From a virus, in the IMG/VR virus record IMGVR_UViG_3300020160_002184, positions 1 to 28,548 of that record: 28,548 nucleotides of DNA; one strand, written 5' to 3'. Both the position numbers and the translations under genes were made by a program. The notes under the pieces are model-generated. The model was not told where the DNA came from. It was given only the letters and a program-made list of their open reading frames with translations, and made no database searches. Shown here in pieces: positions 17,766 through 24,829 of this stretch (positions are counted from its first letter, which is position 1; each line of letters starts with the position of its first letter).

Positions 17766-18140
17766 TTATACTATGGATGCTTGGCGCTGTTGTAAGTCAA
17801 AGAAAACACTGAGAATGTCAGCATTAGACCCAGCCACAGTGGCTATTTCTAACTGTAAAAGAAATCCGTTCTCTTGCGGAAAGCATTGAACATTGCTCAC
17901 AGTGATTCTTGGATCTTGCGCAACTACTCTACTGACTTCGGCTTCAATGTTACGTTGTAGTTCTTCAATTTGATTTTCAAACAAGAAATCCCACAGCACT
18001 GTACCGTACTGTGGTCGGCCTGGCAGTTCGCCTTGTCTGATATTAAACGCATTCAACAAGTCTCGCTTGATTAACTCATAGTTGACCAAGGTAAACTTTT
18101 TGTATTGATTTATAGTATTGAACCCAACAAATGTAGTCAT
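17766..18140 (-). CDS. gp25: Baseplate wedge protein gp25
   Basis: gp25 is a small wedge subunit at the sheath-baseplate interface, where it helps start sheath assembly. It belongs to the gp25/GpW-like family shared with type VI secretion TssE. At 124 residues it is close to T4 gp25 (132). The recognisable parts are LIKRDLLNAFNIRQGELPGR, QYGTVLWDFLFENQ, and IEAEVSRVVAQDPRI, the gp25 order of R.G.RP..P.fG..l.d.lFe followed by the RI segment. It lies directly before gp6, an arrangement common in T4-like and related phages. The only sensible start is the ATG at 18138-18140; no strong ribosome site precedes it, and a late-promoter-like element is only 4 bases upstream. It may depend on coupling to the upstream gene, whose stop is 10 bases away. 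Confidence 0.88.
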   Translation of the reverse strand: MTTFVGFNTINQYKKFTLVNYELIKRDLLNAFNIRQGELPGRPQYGTVLWDFLFENQIEELQRNIEAEVSRVVAQDPRITVSNVQCFPQENGFLLQLEIATVAGSNADILSVFFDLQQRQASIV

Positions 18141-18144
18141 GCAG

Positions 18145-18152
18145 TATTTATT
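18145..18152 (-). promoter_or_regulatory. Late-promoter-like element overlapping the upstream stop codon, very close to gp25
   Basis: Minus-strand AATAAATA; its TAA includes the stop codon of the 498-residue gene. It ends 4 bases before the gp25 ATG. With T4 late spacing, transcription would begin at or inside the gp25 start codon, so it is doubtful as a gp25 promoter. It could serve downstream genes or be chance sequence. Confidence 0.3.
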
Positions 18153-19647
18153 AGGCTGTAGCTTTGTCTAATTCAGCTTGAATGGCAGCTAAAATTTTGT
18201 CAATAACTTTGAGCACTGTTTTTAGCGTATCCTTGGCGCTGTCAATATTGCTTTGCAGAGGATTGCTGCCAAGGTCACGTGCTATTTGCTTGCCTTGATT
18301 TTCATATTTAATTAAATCACTCTCAACAAGTGTGACTTCGCCCTTGATGTATTCAAGTTGGTCTTTGAAAGCAATAAATTCTACTTTTTCTGTAGCTTTC
18401 CCCAATCCTTTGTTGATTTCTATTGTGCTCTTGAGTAAAGAAAATGCTTTTCCTGTAGTTTTCAAAGTGTCTGTGGACCACTGGTCAAGGCTGATCTTAG
18501 GCGGTTTGCTATCATAACTTACAGCTGGAATTTTAGCATTGCCCGTGATGCGAGTTGCAGCAGCGTTCAGGGTGTCACGGTTTACTGTGCCTTCGGCCAC
18601 AGGTGGCGTTACTTCTTCTTTGAACGGTTCAGGAATTTTGGTTTGTGCCACTCCCACTGCAAATGCAGAAGCACTGGCTGTTTGATCAAAAGCTGTTTTT
18701 ACACCTGTTGGTAACGGAAGCCCTTGTGCCCACTTCATGGTGTCAGGTACGCTTTTGGCTGCATTGGCCAAGGTACCAGCAAGAGCTTGTGGGTTTAGTT
18801 TGTCCGTGGGGATTCCAAGATTGCTCACAGCATCTTTGCCCACAGCCATGAGTTTTTGTTGTACTGCATCTTGAGTGGGCAAACTTTCTAATAGACCTGT
18901 CAAGCTGCTAATACCATCTTTACCAGTCCACACTGTGGGACTTTTGAGAACGTCAGTGAGTTTGTTGACGCCAGTGCTTAAAAAATTTGCAGCCGTACCT
19001 GGCTTGAGCAATCCTGCGGTTTCCAACTGGCTAGCATCTAGCCCAAATTTTCCTACACCAAGAGAGTTTGTAATTTGACCAGCAGTCTGATTGACTAATT
19101 TTCCAACTTGACCCAGCGTGGCAGTAATGTCAGGCACAGACAGTTTGCCAATAGGCACTAATGCTGTGGCTTGTTTGGCAAAATCTGCTACATTGATACC
19201 ACTAGCCACTGGTGTTTTAGCTATGGCATTAGCAATGCCTCCCATAGTTGTTTGTGCAACACTTTTGACTGTATCCAGTGCTCCGGTTAGGCCTCCTGGC
19301 AGTGACGAGGCTGACTGCAAGGCAGTTTGTACCCCAGTTGCTATACCTGAGGCGGCTGCACTAAGTTGTCCAGGCGATGGTAAATTTTTCAATGCACCTT
19401 GTAGTGCACCTTGCGCACTGCCACCAATACCAGCAGCAGCTTGACCAACTTGACTTAGTGCAGACTGCAACCCATCAGCTGCCTGTGTGGCTGCACTGAG
19501 TGCGTCGCCTGGCTTGAATCCTACCAAACTGCCAGCGTCAATTTGCTTTTGAAATATGTCTCGAGCCTGTGCTTCAGTCAGTGTAGCAGGACCTTTTAGT
19601 TCAAAAGGTTGTCCATTTAAAGGATTAGTAAATTTAAAAATACTCAT
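18151..19647 (-). CDS. Ala/Gly/Leu-rich virion-associated protein of unknown function, between gp5 and gp25
   Basis: This 498-residue protein overlaps the gp5 gene end by 4 bases (ATGA) and has GGAGA about 10 bases upstream. The N terminus (FKFTNPLNGQPFELKGPATL, then TEAQARDIFQKQIDAGSLVG) looks like a small folded domain. It is followed by a long low-complexity region rich in Ala, Gly, Gln and Ser (~50-160). A central segment contains LETAGLLKPGTAANFL and LKSPTVWTGKDGISSLTGLL (~210-255), which I recall, without being able to check, from marine T4-like phages. The C-terminal ~110 residues are charged and probably helical or coiled-coil (FKDQLEYIKGEVTLVESDL), ending in a Lys/Ala-rich helix. No signal peptide or membrane segment is evident. 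Its place between spike and wedge genes suggests a baseplate or tail-tip role, but I cannot assign a function. Confidence 0.75.
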   Translation of the reverse strand: MSIFKFTNPLNGQPFELKGPATLTEAQARDIFQKQIDAGSLVGFKPGDALSAATQAADGLQSALSQVGQAAAGIGGSAQGALQGALKNLPSPGQLSAAASGIATGVQTALQSASSLPGGLTGALDTVKSVAQTTMGGIANAIAKTPVASGINVADFAKQATALVPIGKLSVPDITATLGQVGKLVNQTAGQITNSLGVGKFGLDASQLETAGLLKPGTAANFLSTGVNKLTDVLKSPTVWTGKDGISSLTGLLESLPTQDAVQQKLMAVGKDAVSNLGIPTDKLNPQALAGTLANAAKSVPDTMKWAQGLPLPTGVKTAFDQTASASAFAVGVAQTKIPEPFKEEVTPPVAEGTVNRDTLNAAATRITGNAKIPAVSYDSKPPKISLDQWSTDTLKTTGKAFSLLKSTIEINKGLGKATEKVEFIAFKDQLEYIKGEVTLVESDLIKYENQGKQIARDLGSNPLQSNIDSAKDTLKTVLKVIDKILAAIQAELDKATA

Positions 19648-21146
19648 GACGCTGAAATCTCCACACCTGCTGGCATTGGCGGTGCACCTGGCGGAGGTGA
19701 TGGCTTGCCATCTTCTAATGTAACTTCAACATCCACGCCTTTGTTGTGATAGCTCCATGGTTCGTGCGTTGGTGCTCGGGTAACCACACTCTCAAGTTTG
19801 TCTTTGACCACTTGCCAACCTTTGCTGGTGTCAAATTCAGCGTCATCTAGCAGTGTTTTTTGCAGTGGTTGTGGCGCAGTAACAGAAGCTGCGGCTGGTC
19901 CATTCAAGTCAATACCTCCCGCACTTAATGTCAAACTGCCGCCACCTGCCCAAGATCCTGTAGCACTCTGCAAAGCCAACGCACCATTGGCCTTGACAGA
20001 CACTGCTGCTTTGCTGTACAAAGTTAAATTTTGTTGAGCAGTGGCTATAAGATCAATTTCAGCTTGAAGTTGGATAGTTTCTGTGGCCTTGGCCTTGATA
20101 TTTCTACCTGCAAACATGTTGATATCTCGATCAGCATGCAAATTGATGTCGCCTTGTGTTCTAATGTTTACTGAGTTGGTGCTGAAAATATCAATTGTGC
20201 CTTCTTGTCCCAACTCAATCCAAGTTTGTCCATTGGCATGCAGAATATACAAAAAGTTACCTGAGTCATTCATGGTAATCTGATGGCCTTTGGCTGTTCT
20301 TAATCTAAACAGTTGATTGTTGCCATCAATGTCCCCGTCATCCATGACCAAGGTGTGTCCGCCCATGCGGCCAATTACCTGCAGATCAGCAGGTTTTACT
20401 TCACCTGAATTTAGTTTGGCTCTAGCATCACTAGGAGCAAGTCCACCTTGATACACTGCGGTGCCTGGAGTGCTAATACCAAATACTGCACTGGGACTTT
20501 CGCGTTGACTGCTACTGCGTATGGGACCACGTTCAATATCTTCAGCCACACCTTGTTGAAACATAGCTGCCGCAACCACACTGTGCACTGGTTTGGCTTG
20601 ATCAAAAAATCGTGTGCTGTTGTCAGCTGCTTGGTTATTGACGTTGATTTCAGTTACTGGCAGTAAACTAGCCTGTGCAAAGTATGTGCCTTGATTGACG
20701 TTTTCAGTTACATAGTTGCTTTCAGCACCAATGGCTGGCACCATGTGGTTTACACCGTTAACAGGAACCACGCCAATGTAATAGCCTAGTGTAGGATCGC
20801 CATTGACAAATATCACTACTACCTGCACGCCTATGTCTGGTGGTGTAAACCACATGCCATAACTGTTGGGGTTGCCCGGGTAACTGCCTGAACCACTGTC
20901 AGCAGTGTTGCCAGTAGGGGTACTACCGTAAAATGGAGGCATGTAGTTTACAGTGATCCATTTGGAATCATCATCTTCGTTGCCGTCAGCAAAAGTTTCT
21001 AAGTACACTTGCAACCGTCCAGTGCGTGTGGGGTCTATGTTGTTTTTTACAACGCCTAGAAATGGGCCAAAATCCGTTGGTGCTCCACCACGATCTTGTT
21101 TGTAGTTGCCTGGCCTGCCCTTGCTTCGTTGAATGTCATCAGTCAT
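19644..21146 (-). CDS. gp5: Baseplate central spike protein gp5, lacking the lysozyme domain
   Basis: gp5 forms the trimeric membrane-piercing needle at the tail tip. Residues ~29-140 are the OB-fold (FLGVVKNNIDPTRTGRLQVY ... DIGVQVVVIFVNGDPTLGYY), the VgrG/gp5 signature. Residues ~260-400 form a needle-like beta-helix with VgrG-type repeats (GGHTLVMDDGD, RLRTAKGHQITMNDSGNFLY, SVNIRTQGDINLHADRDINM). In T4 a lysozyme domain sits between these two parts. Here that interval (~141-255) is too short and shows no lysozyme-like catalytic sequence. The C terminus contains PTHEPWSYHNKG and a Pro-rich tail. The length is 500 residues versus 575 in T4. The gene starts 2 bases after the upstream gene and its end overlaps the next start. 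The ribosome site is weak (GAGA, about 9 bases upstream). Confidence 0.85.
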   Translation of the reverse strand: MTDDIQRSKGRPGNYKQDRGGAPTDFGPFLGVVKNNIDPTRTGRLQVYLETFADGNEDDDSKWITVNYMPPFYGSTPTGNTADSGSGSYPGNPNSYGMWFTPPDIGVQVVVIFVNGDPTLGYYIGVVPVNGVNHMVPAIGAESNYVTENVNQGTYFAQASLLPVTEINVNNQAADNSTRFFDQAKPVHSVVAAAMFQQGVAEDIERGPIRSSSQRESPSAVFGISTPGTAVYQGGLAPSDARAKLNSGEVKPADLQVIGRMGGHTLVMDDGDIDGNNQLFRLRTAKGHQITMNDSGNFLYILHANGQTWIELGQEGTIDIFSTNSVNIRTQGDINLHADRDINMFAGRNIKAKATETIQLQAEIDLIATAQQNLTLYSKAAVSVKANGALALQSATGSWAGGGSLTLSAGGIDLNGPAAASVTAPQPLQKTLLDDAEFDTSKGWQVVKDKLESVVTRAPTHEPWSYHNKGVDVEVTLEDGKPSPPPGAPPMPAGVEISAS

Positions 21147-21148
21147 GT

Positions 21149-24100
21149 TTAATATTCTCTACTACCAGTTTCTGGTCTAGTTGGTTGGCTTCCTACTGTG
21201 GCCGGAGCAGCACGGGCTCCCGTAGCAGGATCTTGTCCTGCTAATCGATTTAATACTCTATCTAAAAACCCAACTTGTTGTCCATTACTGGTAGCTGGTT
21301 TTGGTGGAGGAATAGGTGCAACTGTGTCTTTGGCCCCAGGTGGTGCTGGTGGGAACTGTCCACTTGTGCTGGTGCCCGTGGATGCTCCGGATGCGTCAGG
21401 TACAGGCGTAGCACCATTTTGTCCGTATTGTTGAGCTCGTGCCGCATTGGCCTGTGCGGCTCTGTCACGCAGGCTGCCAGGTCTAATATTGGGATTGCCC
21501 AATCTAGTTTGATTTGTCAAGGTTGGGTTTCCAGTGGCAGCACCACCGCCAGTAACAGTGCCTCCTGCACCTACCCACCCAGACCCAGATCTAGCTGGCA
21601 CATTGGCTGCTGATGTTGCTTGTGGTCGCGGATCTTCAGCAGCCACTGGCGGTGCTGTGGGTGCTTTGTTTTTCTCACTAGGCATAGGCAATGTGTACTG
21701 TACAGCATCAATTATCTGTGTAAATTTGCCTAATTTAAACTCGCTGATAACTTTTCTTGCTTTGTAAATCACACTTTGTCTAGGTTGGCGATCACCAAAA
21801 GTTTTTAAGGTACGTGCAAAAGGATCAGCCAGGCCAGTATTCAAATCATAATCTTCTGGTCGCTGCCAGGCCACTTCGTATAACACATCTTGTGTGTCAA
21901 AATTTATTGTGCCGTCTGGTTCAAACGGGTTGTTGTTTATACTAGCACCGTCAATACCAGATATGCTGCCTTGAGTGATCCAAGCAGGGTCGCCCAAGAT
22001 AGTAATTTTACTGTTGGCGGTGTCACTGGTATTGTACAAATATTCTGCAGCCGAAGCTGCCAACTCATTGGCCTTGCTGTCACTGCCCTGACTGCTTTGA
22101 TTACTACGAGCATAGTAGTGCAAAAACGGCACATCTCGCATACTACTAAAAGTTTTTTGGCGTAATTCAGCGGCAGCATTTTTGCCTGGTTCACTGCCAC
22201 TTACTGTGAGAGCATATGATTTGTTGAACTCTGCACTGTAATCTAGCACAGCAGTGTTGACTCCAGTAAACCACCATGGATAACTTTTGTGAATGCCCGG
22301 GAAACGTCCCAGAGGAAAATACGGACTAAACATTTCACTCACAGCATATCTACAAATGGTATAAGTTATTTCGTAAGCATAATCATTGCGTTTTTTATCA
22401 TAATTGAGTTGCCGAGTTGACATAAGGATTCTAAACCAATACATGTTCTCTGGATTAGATCTAGGATTGGGCACTGGTTGATTGGTACTTTCGTCAATGA
22501 CTGTGGTAGCTTGATTGGTAATGTACGAGCTGTTTCTTATTATGGTATCTAGAGCCTGCACCAGCTGAGTACCAGCTTTGACACTGACATTGCGTTGAGT
22601 GTTGTCAACTTGTTGTTTGTCTGGGCTGGCTGATGATGTATTTTGACTAGCAGCCTGTGACATAGGTGCTGTTGATTTATTTTTAGTTGTGCCCGGTTTG
22701 GTTATGGAGCCATTTTCTATGTCTTTGGCATCACTGGCAAAATTTATAATATATCTGTCGGCTTGTTCGTAAACACCTTTCTTGACCAGTTCATCTTGAA
22801 TGTCATTCATAGCCTTGAGCAAGCCCTGCTTGATAGTCTTGATTGTTGGCTGCGGTGCAGAGTTGGCCTTGGGTGGGGGTGGGGTATTGGCCGGAGCAGC
22901 ATCAGCTTTTTGAGCCTGCGCTCGATCGTATCGGGCCAGGCCGCCAGTAGTAGTAATAGGGGCAGTGGTAGCTGCTCCTGGTTGTGCAGCAGAGGCTGGT
23001 GGGGGCACATATTGGACGCCACCACCCAGCACTTCTTTTACTGTACCGCCACTGACTTCAAGGTCAAAGGGTATAGTTCCACGACGCTGACTGGTAGCAA
23101 CGGCATTGTGAGCGCCAGTGCACTCAAATTCATAACTGACTTGTTTGCCGTTCACAGCCCATTTTATGTTGTTAATCCTAAAAGGAATATACTTTTCCAC
23201 AATGGAATTAGTGTCTGACAGATTGCTGTCGGGGTCTGGGCTTTGCTTACCAGCTATCAATTTGCCATTGATGTCGTAGCCATAAAATCTTATGACCATG
23301 AGATACTCAGCAGCAACATAGTTAATTTTACCAATAGTGTCTTTTGGGGCTAGGTCTTGTACTGCTTCGTAAATTCTATCAATTAAAGTTATATTTTGAG
23401 GTTCAACCACTGTGAACTTCAAGGTAGCTGTTTGGTGTGGGCTGCCGTTGTTGCCGCCTGCGCCTACTACATTTTCCAAAGTGAGTTGGTCAATGTAAAA
23501 GTCATTGGGAAAAAATGGATTACGGCCAGCGTCAGGCGAATCTCGTCCAGGTAACGCTGCGTTAGGTGCAAATCCAATACCTTCACTTTCTAAGTCGGCC
23601 TGAGCTGTAGCAAACCCTGTGCCTAGCACTCCTTGCGCACCTCCAACGTTTTTTGCAGCGCCGCCACTTTGAAACAACAAATAATAATTGTTGATCAACT
23701 TGCGTCGACTGGTAGCAAATGCATTAAACTGCTCAGGACTGAATAGGTATACAGAAATTTGATAGGTACAACTAGCAAAATTGTCAAGCACATTGGGCTG
23801 TGGCTGGATCAGTTGCTTGGTACTAACATCCTTGGCATTGGCGTCTACTTGAGATTGTTCTGCAGATGGAGGCGGATTGTCATCAGTTGCGCCAACACCT
23901 GGATCTATGCTGGCAGAGGCGCTGGCTATACCGCCAGGATTGTATAGTTCACCAGTTTCAGGATTACGACGAAGATTACTTAATGAGCCATCTTCAGTTC
24001 TAACTCCAAATCCAATGGCCTGGCCATCTTGGTTTACCCCGTTAGTGGCCTGTGTTTGCGCCAAGGTTTTAACTGCTGGATTAGTGTTAGTATCTACAGC

Positions 24101-24526
24101 ACCAGTGGCTTGAGTCACTGTTACATCAGCATTGGTAGGCGTTGTAACTGGTGGTGGGTTGACTACTTGTCCAGTGACATTTACTGTTTTGGGTGGCTCT
24201 GCTACTGGGTTTGGCGGCTGTGCTGCCTGTGCTTGTTGGCCGGCACTTTGAGGTGCCGGCGGTTCTGTGGGCTGTTGTTGTGCAGCCTGTCTTTCTAAAT
24301 TGGCAATCTGTGTGTTGATTTCGCCTATACGATTATTGACTTGATCATACTGCTCTTCCAGTCTATTCACTTCTGAAAACAAGCTATTAGAACCGTCAAT
24401 ATCCCCACTCAGCTTTAGTTGCTTTGCTTTTCTTCGCACAGAGTCAATTTCTGCACTGATCTGGTCGCGCTGTGCTAGAAGTCCATTCAGCTCGCTTTGA
24501 AGTATTGTAATTTCGCCTTGGGCCAT
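21149..24526 (-). CDS. Large multi-domain tail/baseplate protein, candidate hub component
   Basis: This 1125-residue protein starts with a coiled coil (~1-85; VNRLEEQYDQVNNRIGEINT), followed by a Gln/Pro/Ala/Thr linker (~85-240). Two apparent globular regions follow: ~245-490 (CTYQISVYLFSPEQFNAF, FYIDQLTLENVVG, YIPFRINNIKWAVNGKQVSY) and ~690-950 (YWFRILMSTRQLNYDKKRN, FSPYFPLGRFPGIHKSYPWW). These are separated by another Pro/Ala/Thr linker, and the protein ends in a Pro/Gly/Ala-rich tail (~950-1125). It lies between gp53 (3-base gap) and gp5 (2-base gap). T4 gp5 docks on hub protein gp27, and no gp27 is otherwise visible here, so a hub role is a positional inference. The residue pattern resembles virion proteins of marine T4-like phages, but I do not recognise a named family. 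GGGG about 12 bases upstream is a poor ribosome site. Confidence 0.75.
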   Translation of the reverse strand: MAQGEITILQSELNGLLAQRDQISAEIDSVRRKAKQLKLSGDIDGSNSLFSEVNRLEEQYDQVNNRIGEINTQIANLERQAAQQQPTEPPAPQSAGQQAQAAQPPNPVAEPPKTVNVTGQVVNPPPVTTPTNADVTVTQATGAVDTNTNPAVKTLAQTQATNGVNQDGQAIGFGVRTEDGSLSNLRRNPETGELYNPGGIASASASIDPGVGATDDNPPPSAEQSQVDANAKDVSTKQLIQPQPNVLDNFASCTYQISVYLFSPEQFNAFATSRRKLINNYYLLFQSGGAAKNVGGAQGVLGTGFATAQADLESEGIGFAPNAALPGRDSPDAGRNPFFPNDFYIDQLTLENVVGAGGNNGSPHQTATLKFTVVEPQNITLIDRIYEAVQDLAPKDTIGKINYVAAEYLMVIRFYGYDINGKLIAGKQSPDPDSNLSDTNSIVEKYIPFRINNIKWAVNGKQVSYEFECTGAHNAVATSQRRGTIPFDLEVSGGTVKEVLGGGVQYVPPPASAAQPGAATTAPITTTGGLARYDRAQAQKADAAPANTPPPPKANSAPQPTIKTIKQGLLKAMNDIQDELVKKGVYEQADRYIINFASDAKDIENGSITKPGTTKNKSTAPMSQAASQNTSSASPDKQQVDNTQRNVSVKAGTQLVQALDTIIRNSSYITNQATTVIDESTNQPVPNPRSNPENMYWFRILMSTRQLNYDKKRNDYAYEITYTICRYAVSEMFSPYFPLGRFPGIHKSYPWWFTGVNTAVLDYSAEFNKSYALTVSGSEPGKNAAAELRQKTFSSMRDVPFLHYYARSNQSSQGSDSKANELAASAAEYLYNTSDTANSKITILGDPAWITQGSISGIDGASINNNPFEPDGTINFDTQDVLYEVAWQRPEDYDLNTGLADPFARTLKTFGDRQPRQSVIYKARKVISEFKLGKFTQIIDAVQYTLPMPSEKNKAPTAPPVAAEDPRPQATSAANVPARSGSGWVGAGGTVTGGGAATGNPTLTNQTRLGNPNIRPGSLRDRAAQANAARAQQYGQNGATPVPDASGASTGTSTSGQFPPAPPGAKDTVAPIPPPKPATSNGQQVGFLDRVLNRLAGQDPATGARAAPATVGSQPTRPETGSREY

Positions 24527-24529
24527 AAA

Positions 24530-24829
24530 TTAATACCCCAAATTGCTTTTGAGTGTGTCAGATTTGGGCAAATATATTTCTGTCCCTGTGACAAAATCTA
24601 ACGGGGGTGCTGTTAGTGTGTTGGGATTGCGTTGATAGAATACCCACCACAAGCTGCCAGTGCCATACAAGTCATAGGCCAACAAGTCTGGTCTGTATTG
24701 ATAAGTGGTATTGATAGTGAATCTAATGTCGTCACTTTGTTTGGGTACAGGTCGGTTAACCATGACATCCAAGAAAAATTGAGTGTACGGTGTAAGAAAA
24801 TATGGACTTGTTGCATCGTACTGAGCCAT
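24530..24829 (-). CDS. gp53: Baseplate wedge protein gp53, short form
   Basis: gp53 clamps neighbouring wedges in the T4 baseplate and contains a LysM-like fold. This 99-residue protein has the characteristic pattern: SPYFLTPYTQFFLDVMVNRP (N-terminal), TTYQYRPDLLAYDLYGTGSL, WWVFYQRNPNTLTAPPLDF, and a C-terminal TGTEIYLPKSDTL. The RPDLLAYDLYG..LWWVF..RN block is the usual gp53/LysM-like core of phage baseplates. It is half the length of T4 gp53 (196), so only the core is present. Its ATG overlaps the upstream stop by one base (TAATG), and AGGA lies about 10 bases before the ATG, pointing to coupled translation within the baseplate operon. Confidence 0.85.
   Translation of the reverse strand: MAQYDATSPYFLTPYTQFFLDVMVNRPVPKQSDDIRFTINTTYQYRPDLLAYDLYGTGSLWWVFYQRNPNTLTAPPLDFVTGTEIYLPKSDTLKSNLGY

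Noticed and set aside
22671-22680. GATTTATTTT as a minus-strand late promoter
   Set aside because: The minus-strand reading gives AATAAATC, missing the final A of NATAAATA, and it lies deep inside the 1125-residue gene.
22763-23218. Plus-strand 151-codon open frame
   Set aside because: Antisense to the 1125-residue gene, with no ribosome site; the product is unrecognisable and Ser/Gly-rich.
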